This document shows positions 28,003-38,373 of a stretch of 64,000 bases of DNA, piece after piece. The stretch comes from Paenibacillus sp. Root52 (GTDB lineage Bacteria > Bacillota > Bacilli > Paenibacillales > Paenibacillaceae). The translations under genes were made by a program, and so were the position numbers. Each line of letters begins with the position of its first letter. Within the stretch, counting starts at the first letter, position 1. The notes beneath the pieces are model-generated. The model did no database searches. It worked only from the letters and a program-made list of their open reading frames with translations, and had not been told where the DNA came from. Location: contig NZ_LMFO01000004.1 in the NCBI RefSeq assembly GCF_001426865.1, forward strand, positions 62,001-126,000, given 5' to 3'.

Positions 28003-29451
28003 GTGCATATTGAATCCATCTTACTTATTGTACTCCTGGGTTTGAATATTATTTTTGCGGCAGCGGTCGTATTCTTCGAGCGCAAGGATGCGAGTTCGTC
28101 CTGGGCTTGGCTGCTCGTCCTGAATTTTATTCCCGTGCTCGGGTTTGTACTTTATCTTTTGACAGGGCAGAACCTGACTCGTTACCGCCTCTTCCAGTGG
28201 AAGGATCGCAAGAAGCTTGGGCTGGAGGAACGTATCGAGGCACAGCTTGACCAATTGCAGAGCAATCGAACACCTTTCCACAACAAAGTGACCGAGAAAA
28301 GCCAGGATATGATCTACATGAACCTGAAGCAAAATGGCGCTTTGTTAACCGAGGACAACGAGGTCGAGATTATTACCGATGGCACGGATAAATTCCAACG
28401 ATTACTGAATGATATCGAAGCAGCACAGGATCATGTGCACGTGCAGTATTACATCTACCGGGGGGATCGCCTGGGTAAACGCATTCGTGATACGCTCATT
28501 CGTAAAGCGAAAGAAGGGATCAAGGTTCGATTGCTGTATGATGCCCTTGGATCGCGGCGTGTATCGAATCGATTTTTCAAAGAGCTGCGCGAAGCGGGCG
28601 GTCTAGTGGAGGTCTTTTTCCCATCCAAATTCAGCTTGATTAATCTGCGTATGAACTATCGGAATCATCGGAAAATGGTCATTATTGACGGGAACCTTGG
28701 TTATACTGGCGGTTTTAACGTAGGTGATGAGTATCTAGGTTTGAACTCCAAGTTTGGATATTGGCGTGACACACATCTCAGAATTACGGGTAATGCGGTT
28801 CATGCATTGCAAACACGGTTCCTTCTCGATTGGAATGAGGCATCCAAGCAGCATGATACACCTTATGTACCAGCACACTTTCCTCATATCGAGGGAACAG
28901 GAACGATCGCAATGCAGATTGTCTCCAGCGGCCCTGATGCTGAAACGGAGCATATCAAGAACAGTTATCTGAAAATGATCAATGGAGCGAAGCATTCCAT
29001 CCTCATTCAGACGCCTTATTTTATCCCAGATGCAAGTGTCTTCGAGGCTATAAGGCTTGCCTGCCTATCTGGCATAGATGTACGTATTATGATTCCAAAC
29101 AAACCGGATCACGCCTTCGTGTATTGGGCCACACTATCGTATATTGGTGAACTGTTGAAGGTCGGAGCGAAGGCTTTTATCTACGATAACGGCTTCATTC
29201 ATGCCAAAACATTGATCATAGACAGCATGGTGGCATCCGTTGGTACAGCGAACATTGATTATCGCAGTTTCCGGTTGAACTTTGAAGTGAACGCCTTTAT
29301 GTATGATGAGACGATTGCAACTGCTCTTGTGCAAACCTTCGAGCATGATCTTCTTGTATCCCGTGAGCTGACGATGGAAGAGTACAACAAACGGAGCATC
29401 AAAATCCGCTTCAAAGAAGCGATATCTCGCCTACTATCTCCTATTCTGTAG
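28003..29451 (+). CDS. cls: Cardiolipin synthase
   Basis: The product is 482 residues, the typical length. This membrane-bound phospholipase-D-family enzyme condenses two phosphatidylglycerols. Two N-terminal transmembrane helices are followed by two HKD motifs, HRKMVIIDGNLGYTGG and HAKTLIIDSMVASVGTANID. The GTG at 28003 (MHIESILLIVLLG) has TGGGGG six to seven bases upstream; a TTG at 27982 would add seven residues without a ribosome site. It is divergent from the arg operon. Confidence 0.94.
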   Translation: MHIESILLIVLLGLNIIFAAAVVFFERKDASSSWAWLLVLNFIPVLGFVLYLLTGQNLTRYRLFQWKDRKKLGLEERIEAQLDQLQSNRTPFHNKVTEKSQDMIYMNLKQNGALLTEDNEVEIITDGTDKFQRLLNDIEAAQDHVHVQYYIYRGDRLGKRIRDTLIRKAKEGIKVRLLYDALGSRRVSNRFFKELREAGGLVEVFFPSKFSLINLRMNYRNHRKMVIIDGNLGYTGGFNVGDEYLGLNSKFGYWRDTHLRITGNAVHALQTRFLLDWNEASKQHDTPYVPAHFPHIEGTGTIAMQIVSSGPDAETEHIKNSYLKMINGAKHSILIQTPYFIPDASVFEAIRLACLSGIDVRIMIPNKPDHAFVYWATLSYIGELLKVGAKAFIYDNGFIHAKTLIIDSMVASVGTANIDYRSFRLNFEVNAFMYDETIATALVQTFEHDLLVSRELTMEEYNKRSIKIRFKEAISRLLSPIL

Positions 29452-29575
29452 AGAGTGAGAAAAGGCATGTGTGATGTAGACAGTACTTCAATCCGATTTC
29501 AATGTGATCTGTAATTACAACTCGTGCATGAATGTACGCTCTACAAGTGACGTACGAACTGCCCGAGATTGAAGA

Positions 29576-29621
29576 AAGGGACATTCCGCCCAGCTATACT
29601 GGTGCAGGATGTCCCTGTTTG
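29576..29621 (+). terminator. Weak terminator-like hairpin after cls
   Basis: AGGGACAT-TCC pairs with GGA-TGTCCCT, with one bulge and a poor T tail. It lies about 125 bp after the cardiolipin synthase stop, so assignment is tentative. Confidence 0.4.
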
Positions 29622-29691
29622 TGTGCAATATTAGATGTATTTCATTTCATGATTCATTTAAGATCGATTGCTGCACCGTTCATCAGTTGGC

Positions 29692-30603
29692 TCATGTCTC
29701 TTCTCTCTTAAAACCTTCACCGAGAACTTCATGTGCATTGCTAATAATGACAAAAGCCGATGGATCCACAGACCGAATCAATGTTTTCAGTCTTGGCACT
29801 TCATTTTGCCCAACCACAACCATCAATACTGTTCGCTGATCGTCGGTATACCCGCCTTTAGCCTCCAGCTTCGTCAATCCACGATCTAGATCTTCAAGAA
29901 TGACTTTGGTAATCGGTTCAATCTGGTTAGAGATAATGTAAGCTACCTTGGAGTAGCCGAGTCCCATTTCAACAGCATCAATGACTTTCCCCGTGACGTA
30001 CAAGCCAATCAGTGCATATAAGGATTGTTCTAATGACAGTACAAAGGCAGCCATAATAATGACCGTAGCATCCATAATCACAACACAGATCGAATAACTC
30101 AGTCCACTATATTTTTGCACGATCCTTGCCAGTATACTCATACCACCCGTTGACCCTCTACCCCGATAAACGATCCCAATACCGAGTCCAACCCCTATTC
30201 CGCCGTACAACGATCCTAACAATGGATTCGCCGTCGGAATCGACCAGTCTTTCGTCAGATAAACAAATAGCGGTAGAACGATACTACCCAGCACAGACCG
30301 GATACCATACTGCTTACCAATTAGAAGGAAGCCTGCGATTAGGAGCGGAATATTAATAGCCCACTGGGTATATGCCGGCTCAAGTCCGAGCCACTCATCA
30401 CCCAAGATCGACAGACCGGATACCCCGCCGGATGCGATCTGGTTCGGTAATAAAAATAAATTAAATGCTACCGCAATAAGAAACGAACCCAAAATAATAG
30501 ATGCTGTATCCACAACGTTCCGCCATGGCCCATTCAGAGGAATCAAGGTTGTTAGTCTCTTCTTGCGGTTAGGGTGTTGATGTGATGGTTGTTGCTGTTG
30601 CAT
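29692..30603 (-). CDS. YitT family membrane protein (DUF161 + DUF2179)
   Basis: The product is about 303 residues. After a Gln/His-rich N-terminus there are five to six hydrophobic segments (about 30-205), including FNLFLLPNQIASGGVSGLSI, a hallmark of the YitT/DUF161 family. The C-terminal soluble DUF2179 domain contains KGGYTDDQRTVLMVVV. The function of this family is unknown. The ATG at 30603 has AAAGGAG 12 bases upstream; the frame stays open to 30633 without a better site. Confidence 0.88.
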   Translation of the reverse strand: MQQQQPSHQHPNRKKRLTTLIPLNGPWRNVVDTASIILGSFLIAVAFNLFLLPNQIASGGVSGLSILGDEWLGLEPAYTQWAINIPLLIAGFLLIGKQYGIRSVLGSIVLPLFVYLTKDWSIPTANPLLGSLYGGIGVGLGIGIVYRGRGSTGGMSILARIVQKYSGLSYSICVVIMDATVIIMAAFVLSLEQSLYALIGLYVTGKVIDAVEMGLGYSKVAYIISNQIEPITKVILEDLDRGLTKLEAKGGYTDDQRTVLMVVVGQNEVPRLKTLIRSVDPSAFVIISNAHEVLGEGFKREET

Positions 30604-30660
30604 GGTGATCGTGTTCTCCTTTTGTCTCATCAATTAATGTAAAATGACTTGTGCACGTTC

Positions 30661-30718
30661 AAAAAAAAGCCCCTGTATAACACCAGCATACGCCTACACG
30701 TATCCAGTCCATACAGGA
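30661..30718 (-). terminator. prfB terminator
   Basis: On the minus strand TTCCTGTAT...ATACAGGGGC is followed by eight T residues. It begins a few bases after the prfB stop. Confidence 0.8.
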
Positions 30719-30725
30719 ACTTTGT

Positions 30726-31839
30726 TTAATCGGTTTCCACTTTAATCTGGCTGCGCAAATAACCATCGATGAATGCATCGAGGTCGCCGTCCATTACTGC
30801 TCCTGTGTTCCCTGTTTCTACGCTCGTACGGTGATCCTTTACCATACTATAGGGATGGAACACATAGGAGCGAATCTGGCTGCCCCAAGCAATATCCGAC
30901 TGATCTCCTCGGATTTCATCCAGCTGTTGTTTTTGCTCTTCAATTTTACGCTCATACAATTTCGAACGAAGCATCGTCATCGCACGCTCACGGTTCTTGA
31001 TCTGTGAACGTTCATTCTGACACGTTACAACCACACCTGTTGGAAGGTGAGTAATCCGCACGGCAGAGTCGGTGGTATTGATGTGCTGCCCACCCGCACC
31101 ACTCGCACGATACGTATCAATCTTGAGGTCTTCTGTTCGAATATCCAATTCAATCGTATCATCAATCTCAGGAACCACATCACAGGATACGAATGACGTA
31201 TGTCTACGTCCCGATGAGTCAAATGGTGAAATTCGCACCAGTCGGTGCACACCCTTCTCGGCTTTTAGATAACCGTAAGCGTTGTGTCCTTTAATGGATA
31301 GTGTCACACTCTTAATCCCGGCTTCTTCACCTGGTAGGTAATCGAGAACCTCAACCTTGAAGCCACGCTTCTCAGCCCAACGGGTGTACATACGAAGCAA
31401 CATCTGTCCCCAGTCCTGCGACTCTGTTCCACCTGCGCCAGGATGAAGCTCTAGAATGGCATTCATCTTGTCATATGGCTGGTTCAGTAATAGTTGAAGC
31501 TCGAACTCATCAAGCTTGCTTACGATGGCTGTCACGCTATTGCCAACCTCTGCGGCAAGATCCTCATCGCCTTCTTCATCAGCGAGTTCCACCATCATCA
31601 GAGCATCATCGTAATCCTGTTGGAGTTTGGTGTATTGATCAACAGAACCCTTCACCGCATTCATCTCAGCAATGACCGCTTGTGCCTTCTCGTTGTCGTC
31701 CCAAAAATCAGGGGCGGACATCTTCACCTCAAAGTTCTCAATCATCTCTTGCTTCAGATCTAAGTCAAAGAGACCCCCTAAGGTTTGTTAGTTTCTTGCC
31801 TATTTCACGCAAATCTTGCTTCACGCTCGGATCGATCAT
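30726..31839 (-). CDS. prfB: Peptide chain release factor 2, with programmed +1 frameshift
   Basis: RF2 terminates translation at UGA and UAA codons. The short first frame starts at the ATG at 31839 ([20 protein letters not shown]), with AGAGGA eight bases upstream, and stops at an in-frame TGA at 31765-31767. The slippery CTT-TGA-C is preceded by an internal Shine-Dalgarno-like AGGGGG (31774-31779). A +1 shift continues as [16 protein letters not shown] into the long frame ending at 30726. The peptidyl-hydrolysis GGQ motif is in [15 protein letters not shown]. This is the classic autoregulatory recoding site. It follows secA, as in Bacillus. Confidence 0.96.
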
Positions 31840-31972
31840 ATCGGATTCCTCTTTTCATTAAGATAAGCTCCTCGCTATCAGAGCATTACCGTTGAACTGG
31901 GTCGCTGTGCTCCCCATTCAAAAGTATACCTGACTGCAAGGAGCCATAGGACATTCGTTGATTTAGGTTCAA

Positions 31973-32170
31973 ACTAAACTATTTACATTAGTGACTTCGA
32001 TGACAGAACAACCTTCCGATCGCTGTTATCCCCAGATTTCTTTGATCCCTTTTCTAAAAGGGGAAATCCGGTGATAGCTTATGCTTCCGATGTAGCTTTC
32101 TTGCAGAAAGCTTTCAGCCGAACGCTCCGCTTCTTCAGGTTTTCTCTGTCCTCTTCGTTTCTCATGTAAA
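31973..32170 (-). repeat. Structured dispersed intergenic repeat, copy C (secA-prfB)
   Basis: About 195 bp, closest to copy A and retaining the AAGCTTTC hairpin arm. The long stem is ACCGGATTT/AAATCTGGGG with inner CCCC-TTTTAGAAAA-GGG. On the minus strand it begins about 30 bp after the secA stop. The rest of the secA-prfB gap (31840-31972) shows no gene. Confidence 0.8.
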
Positions 32171-32201
32171 AAAATTATTTAAACCTATATATTTTTACAT
32201 A

Positions 32202-34706
32202 CTATTCTTGACCGTGGCAATGTTTGAACTTTTTGCCGCTGCCGCAAGGACACGGATCGTTACGTCCGATCTGGTCGGACACTTTCACCGGGCGCTTCTC
32301 AGCAGGTTCGCCGCTGGTCGAGATCTGACTTTCCTCAACAACAGCTTGACGTTCTTGGTTGCTCTCGATTTGTGCTTTCATCACATATGTCGCTACTTCT
32401 TCTTGAATCGAAGCGATCATCTGATGGAACATCTCGAAGCCTTCAAATTGATATTCGCGCAGTGGGTCTGTACCACCGTATGCACGAAGGTGAATACCTT
32501 GACGCAATTGATCCATTGCATCAATGTGATCCATCCACTTGCTGTCTACTGCACGAAGCACAACCACTTTCTCGAACTCACGAACCATCTCTTCACCGAT
32601 ACGCTCTTCGCGAGCATTATACTTGTTCTGTACTTTCTCGAACAGGGACTCGATGATCTCTTCGGCTTCCTTGCCCCACAGGTCATCCTTGGTAACAGAG
32701 CCATCGTCAAGCAATTTGCTGTTCATAAAATCGGCAACTTCTTGCAGTTCCCAGTTTTCCGGAATATCGTCACTACAGTGAGCTTCTACAATACGTTCAA
32801 TGGATGGTTTGATCATATCCATAACGATTTGTTTAATATTCTCGGACTCCAGCACCTCACGACGCTGTTTATATATAATTTCACGCTGTTGGTTCATGAC
32901 ATCATCATATTGGAGAACGACTTTACGTACGTCAAAGTTATTACCTTCAACGCGCTTCTGTGCCGATTCAACTGCACGTGTAATCATCCGGCTCTCGATC
33001 GGTTGATCTTCTTCAAAGCCTAGGCGCTCCATCATATTCAATACATTGTCTGCACCGAAACGTCTCATCAGTTCATCACCCAGTGACAGATAGAACTGGG
33101 TTGAACCCGGGTCACCTTGACGTCCTGCACGTCCACGGAGTTGGTTATCAATCCGGCGTGATTCATGACGCTCTGTACCAATGATATGAAGACCGCCAAC
33201 CTCTGCCACACCTTCACCCAAGATAATATCCGTACCACGACCAGCCATATTGGTTGCAATCGTTACTGCACCGGCTTGTCCAGCTCCTGAGATAATTTCA
33301 GCTTCTTCCGCATGGTACTTGGCATTCAGTACTTGGTGACGTACACCACGGCGTTTCAGCATATCCGAGAGACGCTCTGAGTTCTCGATGGACACAGTAC
33401 CTACCAGCACTGGCTGGTTTTTGCTGTGACGTTCTACGATCTCTTCTACAACCGCTTTGAACTTACCATCAATGCTCTTATAAACAACATCCGCCATATC
33501 ATCACGTTTGTTAGGACGGTTCGTTGGAATTTGCAATACTTCGAGGCCGTAGATTTTCTTAAACTCTTCTTCCTCGGTTTTCGCTGTACCCGTCATTCCA
33601 GCAAGCTTACGATACATACGGAAATAGTTCTGGAATGTAATCGTCGCAAGCGTCATGCTCTCGTTCTGTACTTCGATGCCTTCCTTAGCTTCGATCGCTT
33701 GGTGCAATCCATCGCTGTAACGACGTCCAGACATCAAACGGCCTGTGAATTCATCGACGATCATGACTTCTTCGTCACTCACGACATAATCCACGTCACG
33801 ACGCATGATTACGTTCGCTTTCAGACCTTGTACGATATGATGGTTGAGCGTTACATTGGCGTGGTCATACAAGTTCTCAATGCCAAAAGCTTTCTCTGCT
33901 TTTGCCACACCACCCTCAGTCAAGGCTACGGATTTCACTTTAATGTCTACCGTAAAGTCTTCTTCAGGAACGAGACGTTTCACAAAACGATCTGCTGCGT
34001 AATACAAGTCTGTAGACTTCTGTGCTTGTCCGGAGATAATGAGTGGCGTACGCGCCTCATCGACCAGAATGGAGTCCACTTCATCGATAATACAGAAGAA
34101 CAATGGACGCTGTACCATTTGTTCTTTGTAGAGCACCATGTTGTCACGCAGATAGTCAAAACCGAATTCGTTATTCGTTCCGTACGTAATATCACATGCA
34201 TACGCATGCTGCTTCAAAGCATGATCCATACCGCTCAGGTTAACCCCTACAGTCATGCCCATATATTCGTAGATCTGTCCCATTTCCTGGCTATCCCGCT
34301 GTGCCAAGTAGTCATTGACTGTAACCACGTGAACACCTTTGGACATGAGCGCATTCAGGTATACAGGCAGCGTTCCTACCAACGTCTTACCTTCACCCGT
34401 CTTCATCTCGGAAATCCGGCCTTCATGCAGAGCAATACCGCCCAGCATCTGTACGTCATAGTGACGTTTGCCGAGAACCCGGCGGGATGCTTCACGTACG
34501 GTTGCAAATGCTTCGGGAAGAAGCTGATCCGTAGTTTCGCCCTTTTCGATCCGGGCACGGAATTCCTCCGTTTTGGATTTCAGTTGTTCATCAGACAATG
34601 CCTGAAATTGTGGTTCCAGTTTATTGATCACATCGACCGTCTTCATCAGACGTTTAACATCACGTTCGTTCATGTCGCCAAAGATCTTTTTGACAAGTCC
34701 TAGCAT
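32202..34706 (-). CDS. secA: Preprotein translocase ATPase SecA
   Basis: The product is 834 residues. This motor ATPase drives Sec-dependent export at the membrane. [10 protein letters not shown] is Walker [16 protein letters not shown] is the DEAD-like motif, and [10 protein letters not shown] and [11 protein letters not shown] are the motif V and VI regions. The C-terminal zinc-binding SEC-C segment [16 protein letters not shown] is intact. The ATG at 34706 ([11 protein letters not shown]) has AAAGGGG upstream; the frame is open to 34784, but those residues are not conserved. Confidence 0.98.
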   Translation of the reverse strand: MLGLVKKIFGDMNERDVKRLMKTVDVINKLEPQFQALSDEQLKSKTEEFRARIEKGETTDQLLPEAFATVREASRRVLGKRHYDVQMLGGIALHEGRISEMKTGEGKTLVGTLPVYLNALMSKGVHVVTVNDYLAQRDSQEMGQIYEYMGMTVGVNLSGMDHALKQHAYACDITYGTNNEFGFDYLRDNMVLYKEQMVQRPLFFCIIDEVDSILVDEARTPLIISGQAQKSTDLYYAADRFVKRLVPEEDFTVDIKVKSVALTEGGVAKAEKAFGIENLYDHANVTLNHHIVQGLKANVIMRRDVDYVVSDEEVMIVDEFTGRLMSGRRYSDGLHQAIEAKEGIEVQNESMTLATITFQNYFRMYRKLAGMTGTAKTEEEEFKKIYGLEVLQIPTNRPNKRDDMADVVYKSIDGKFKAVVEEIVERHSKNQPVLVGTVSIENSERLSDMLKRRGVRHQVLNAKYHAEEAEIISGAGQAGAVTIATNMAGRGTDIILGEGVAEVGGLHIIGTERHESRRIDNQLRGRAGRQGDPGSTQFYLSLGDELMRRFGADNVLNMMERLGFEEDQPIESRMITRAVESAQKRVEGNNFDVRKVVLQYDDVMNQQREIIYKQRREVLESENIKQIVMDMIKPSIERIVEAHCSDDIPENWELQEVADFMNSKLLDDGSVTKDDLWGKEAEEIIESLFEKVQNKYNAREERIGEEMVREFEKVVVLRAVDSKWMDHIDAMDQLRQGIHLRAYGGTDPLREYQFEGFEMFHQMIASIQEEVATYVMKAQIESNQERQAVVEESQISTSGEPAEKRPVKVSDQIGRNDPCPCGSGKKFKHCHGQE

Positions 34707-34977
34707 GGTATACCCCTTTCGTGCAAAACAGAATAGACCCCCTGCTGCCGCCGTGCGACACCATCGGATGGATATTGCATCCACTTGCCCGGGGGTGACA
34801 AACGATATAATTTGAGTTCAAATTATAAGAGTGAAAATATTAGTTGAATCAACTCCAGGCTTGCCAAGCGTTCTCATGAAGTGATTCGGTGTTCAACCAG
34901 GAACCAGATTGTAAGATAAGCTGGAATCCGAGCCTTGCGAATCATGTTCATGGTGCTGGGCCTGTCATTGATTATGA

Positions 34978-35190
34978 TTAGCGATCATTCGTTGACAATT
35001 CTTCATCAGGACAATGATTCTCTTTGTATAAATTGTAACAGTTTGTAAGGGACGCCGCAACACGCCACAGCACACTTCTTTGAAGTTCTAACCACATAAC
35101 CATGGACAAAAAGTGCCAAAAATCATAGCCGTTAGCGGAAGCGGACTCTTCACCTATTTTATTTTTTGCGAATAACCGCCATAATCCCAT
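34978..35190 (-). CDS. Possible small hypothetical ORF between hpf and secA
   Basis: A 70-codon frame (MGLWRLFAKNKIGEESAS...) rich in Trp and hydrophobic residues in its middle. There is no clear ribosome binding site: A-rich sequence precedes the ATG. I do not recognise it. It occupies part of an 840-bp stretch between the hpf and secA genes that otherwise holds only the terminator at 35379. It may be a chance frame. Confidence 0.22.
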   Translation of the reverse strand: MGLWRLFAKNKIGEESASANGYDFWHFLSMVMWLELQRSVLWRVAASLTNCYNLYKENHCPDEELSTNDR

Positions 35191-35378
35191 TTTTTACTGG
35201 AAATCTTAGATATCAATTCCACATTTAAGCGTCACCGATTAACATCACACTTATAGGATGCATTAAATCACGTATAATCTATTAAACGCAACAACATGAC
35301 AAATAGTTTCACGAACCTTTTTGAACACGCACTGTAAGTGGTGCGCTTACGCGATCTCTATGATCTCTTTAGACACGA

Positions 35379-35410
35379 AAGAGCCCCATCCCGTAAGGAT
35401 GGAGGCTCTT
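35379..35410 (-). terminator. hpf terminator
   Basis: The stem AAGAGCC-CCATCC / GGATGG-AGGCTCTT has a 5-base loop and a moderate T-rich tail (TCTTTCGTGTCT) on the minus strand. It lies about 135 bp after the hpf stop. Confidence 0.65.
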
Positions 35411-35545
35411 GTTCAGTCCAGCACCGGAACCACGTTGTTCCTGTCTGTCCCTCGTTATATTCATTTATTGGAAATTACTTCATTCACATGTTATTCGAAT
35501 CATTTAGTATTCACTCATTCGTAAAACTTAATATGGAAGGTAAGA

Positions 35546-36109
35546 TTAGCCTTGCTCAATCAAACCGTATTTTCCATCGTTCCGTTTATATACAACGCTG
35601 ACTTCTTCATTATCGATGTTAGAGAAAACGAAGAAATTGTGGCCAACCATGTTCATTTGGAGGATTGCCTCTTCCACGTCCATCGGTTTTAACATAAACC
35701 GTTTGGTTCTTACCACTTCATAATCATCATCGTCGGGTTCTGCATCCAGTTCAGCGGTAGCCACTGTACCTGATGGGTCTTCAACAAAGAGAGTTTTCAG
35801 GCTGCCTTCTTGACGATACTTACGATTGACTTTTGTTTTATGTTTGCGGATCTGACGTTCCAGCTTGTCCACCACTGCGTCAATGGAAGCATACATATCA
35901 TCGCTCTCATCTTCTGCACGGAGTACAATGCCTTTGAGTGGGATCGTCACCTCTACCGTATGCAGGCCTCTAGTCGTGCTTAGTGTAACAGCACCGTCAG
36001 AGTTAAGGGGTGCATCGAAATACTTCTCGAGTCTACTCAACTTTTTGTCGACATAATCTTTCAAAGCATCGGTAACCTCGATTTGTTGACCTCGAATACT
36101 TAAATTCAT
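35546..36109 (-). CDS. hpf: Long-form ribosome hibernation promoting factor
   Basis: The product is 187 residues, the long form. Residues about 1-105 form the HPF/RaiA domain that binds the 30S subunit (MNLSIRGQQIEVTDALKDYV). An acidic linker (DAEPDDDDYEVV) leads to the C-terminal dimerisation domain (about 130-187; RTKRFMLKPMDVEEAILQM) that joins ribosomes into 100S dimers. A promoter with TATAAT lies about 30 bp upstream. Gene order fliT ... hpf-secA-prfB matches yvyD-secA-prfB of Bacillus subtilis. Confidence 0.95.
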   Translation of the reverse strand: MNLSIRGQQIEVTDALKDYVDKKLSRLEKYFDAPLNSDGAVTLSTTRGLHTVEVTIPLKGIVLRAEDESDDMYASIDAVVDKLERQIRKHKTKVNRKYRQEGSLKTLFVEDPSGTVATAELDAEPDDDDYEVVRTKRFMLKPMDVEEAILQMNMVGHNFFVFSNIDNEEVSVVYKRNDGKYGLIEQG

Positions 36110-36139
36110 AGGGCACTCCTCCTTTTACTTTGCCACTTC

Positions 36140-36169
36140 ATTATAACACGAATGTAAGCGCCATGTAAA
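36140..36169 (-). promoter_or_regulatory. hpf promoter
   Basis: TTTACA (36164-36169) and a perfect TATAAT (36140-36145) are separated by 18 bp on the minus strand, about 30 bp before the hpf start codon. This looks like a housekeeping sigma-A promoter. Confidence 0.55.
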
Positions 36170-36528
36170 AACTCCCGGTGACCGAATAATGACATCTACT
36201 CCAGCCACATCTACCATCATGGGTTTAACGCCATATTTCGCGATATTTCATCATTTTTAGCCATAATCGCTTATTTACATGGAAAGTCTTATTAGGCGCT
36301 TGATGATGTAATTAACCGTTTCTGAGCTTCTTTAATCTTATATGTAAAATCTACTTCATCAGCTTCTTGAATCCATTAAAGGAATGAACCATTGAAAAGA
36401 TAAGCTAACAGATATGCTTACTACTAGGACGAGAGAAAACCTCTTAATAGAGCTATCATCGATTCTATGAATCCGTATTCAGTAGCATTTATGAATCTAG
36501 CATGCAATCATTCGCAAAACTAGTAAAA
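36170..36528. other. Intergenic stretch without recognisable genes
   Basis: AT-rich DNA between the hpf promoter and the csp terminator. I see no frame with a ribosome site, no clear repeat and no structured RNA. Confidence 0.4.
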
Positions 36529-36560
36529 CAAAAAAAAGACTCTGGACATGCCAGAGCCTT
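36529..36560 (-). terminator. Cold-shock gene terminator
   Basis: GGCTCTGG-CATGT-CCAGAGTC is followed by eight T residues on the minus strand, about 65 bp after the csp stop. Confidence 0.8.
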
Positions 36561-36623
36561 ATGCTAGCGATAATTCAATTGGTAACCATCTAACCGTATA
36601 TGTAGGTCGGATTAACCGGATGA

Positions 36624-36821
36624 TTATAATTTGATTACGTTAGCTGCTTGCGGTCCACGTGCGCCTTCGACGATGTCGAATTCAACAGATTGACCTTCTT
36701 CCAAAGTTTTGAAGCCTTCGGATTGGATTGCGGAGAAATGTACGAATACGTCGCCGCCGTCTTCAGTTTCAATGAAACCGTAACCTTTTTCTGCGTTGAA
36801 CCATTTTACTTTACCTTGCAT
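36624..36821 (-). CDS. Cold-shock protein (CspA/B family)
   Basis: The product is 65 residues, a single cold-shock domain that binds single-stranded RNA. RNP1-like KGYGFIE and RNP2-like VFVHFSA motifs are present. It starts [16 protein letters not shown] with AAGGGA about 10 bases upstream. A strong promoter gives a 5' leader of about 60 nt, typical for post-transcriptional control of csp genes. It marks the left edge of the accessory island that follows. Confidence 0.95.
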   Translation of the reverse strand: MQGKVKWFNAEKGYGFIETEDGGDVFVHFSAIQSEGFKTLEEGQSVEFDIVEGARGPQAANVIKL

Positions 36822-36888
36822 GCACTAACATTCCCTTCGTCATCAAATGAAGTGAAGCTTTCGGCCTTAACCTCTGCCCACAACTCAG

Positions 36889-36918
36889 ATGATACCATCC
36901 AAAGTTATCCATTGTCAA
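36889..36918 (-). promoter_or_regulatory. Cold-shock gene promoter
   Basis: TTGACA (36913-36918) and TATCAT (36889-36894) with an 18-bp spacer on the minus strand, about 70 bp before the csp start codon. Confidence 0.6.
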
Positions 36919-37107
36919 TTGGTAAAGAAAATGTTTTCTTGGAATTTTTTTGTAGATTAATCAGAGATTGTGATGAATGCTGTAATATTGTACCGAACTC
37001 AACTTTCAATAATAACTCTACCCTCTGAAAGAGATACAAAATTATAGTTTTTCCATGACTATAAAATTTGAAAATTTAAATCTTTAGTCTTAAGAAAAAT
37101 AGTTCAT

Positions 37108-37983
37108 ATGTATGCATACGGAAATTTAACTCTTGAGCAAATGTATCAATTACAGTACATAACCAATGCTCCTAATTTAATGGATCGATTAGGCTATGAT
37201 CCGAATTCAACTAAGGATAGTTCCACCCAAGGTGCTTCAGACCAACTCAATTCAAGGGTAGAGGAATGGACAGCATTTGGAGAAAATATTATAAACCATC
37301 CTTTCGAAACAGCCGCAAATATGTTACATAGCAATACTATCGGAACAGCAGTTGATATTGGCAACGTTATAAAGTTTTGGTGGAACTTCACCTTTAATTT
37401 CGGAGATGCGCGAGAATAAGCCGAACAATCATTTACTCAGCAGAAAGAGAAGTTAGACGAGCAGGGCTGGAAGTATTATTCGGGCGGATAAACTACTCAG
37501 GCAGCCATGTTTCTTGTCGGAAGAAAGCTAGGCATGCCAAAGCAAAACAAACATGATGATTTAGCGGGTGGATCAGACAAAACTAAAGAACCAGATAACA
37601 AAATCGATTCGAAAACAACTGAGAACATAAGTAATATAACTAGTCAAATAGAGGAACACGGACCTGCGTGGAAATCAGAAGAACTTCTTGAAAGACACTT
37701 AACTAAAAGAATTAAAAAGGAACACATACCCGAAGATTGGACTACTGAAGACTATAACTCCAAAATTACTGAAATTATTAACAATAAAGAGAATGATCTG
37801 TATGAGTACTCACAGCCCGATTTCCCACAAAAGTATTATAGCTTTGGTGATAAAACATGGATTGTTATGGTAGGTGAAGATGGTAAAATGGAAACCGCCT
37901 TTCCTCCGGATCGGGGTTATACTAAATATCTTGAGGAAGAAATCAATGCCAAATATATAGGTAAAATTAAGGATGTGGAATAA
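37108..37983 (+). pseudogene. Broken polymorphic-toxin-like gene with C-terminal toxin module
   Basis: One continuous reading frame is interrupted by two in-frame TAA stops (37417-37419 and about 37489-37491). The segments read MYAYGNLTLEQMYQLQY...GDARE, then AEQSFTQQKEKLDEQGWKYY, then a 158-codon open stretch from 37507. The last part ends with FGDKTWIVMVGEDGKMETAF, which resembles C-terminal RNase-type domains of contact-dependent or secreted polymorphic toxins. I cannot name the family. The frame closes upstream at a TGA near 37069, so the delivery part is missing, and no ribosome site precedes 37108 or 37507. An immunity-like gene overlaps its stop by one base. Confidence 0.6.
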
Positions 37984-38297
37984 TGGATTACCAAAAAATG
38001 ATTCAACTCTATGGAATTGATATGGAAGACGAGCTTGAAGTGAGCCCTTTTGAATACCTGGATACTTTCGGCATGCGTAGTGATCTTCATAGAAATAGAG
38101 ATAAACTGGAGCAAACTGATCTTCAATTACTTCATAAATATGATCAAATGTTACTTAATCGTAGTGAAGAACTTTATAACTATATGAAACCAGTATACTC
38201 TTTCAACGATACAAGTAAACCCATTGAGGAGTGGTGGTGGCATTTGGATCGAGTGGTAACTGGGGAATTGCTTGTCGATGTGAGCATCGAAATATAA
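37983..38297 (+). CDS. Putative immunity protein
   Basis: The product is 104 residues and small, acidic and soluble (MDYQKMIQLYGIDMEDELEV...). It begins on the last base of the toxin-like gene's stop codon (TAATG), with AAGGA about 10 bases upstream. Size, acidity and overlap with the toxin module are the usual signs of a cognate immunity gene. I do not recognise a named family. It is intact although the toxin gene upstream is interrupted. Confidence 0.5.
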   Translation: MDYQKMIQLYGIDMEDELEVSPFEYLDTFGMRSDLHRNRDKLEQTDLQLLHKYDQMLLNRSEELYNYMKPVYSFNDTSKPIEEWWWHLDRVVTGELLVDVSIEI

Positions 38298-38373
38298 CTA
38301 TAATACTTCTTAACTCTATTGGATGGGTAGTCTAAAGTAGGATCGTTTTTATAGATCAGCTAAACTCTATAAG

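Noticed and set aside
33426..34703. 425-codon plus-strand frame antisense to secA
   Set aside because: It mirrors a highly conserved gene, has Cys/His/Phe-rich shadow composition and no ribosome site.
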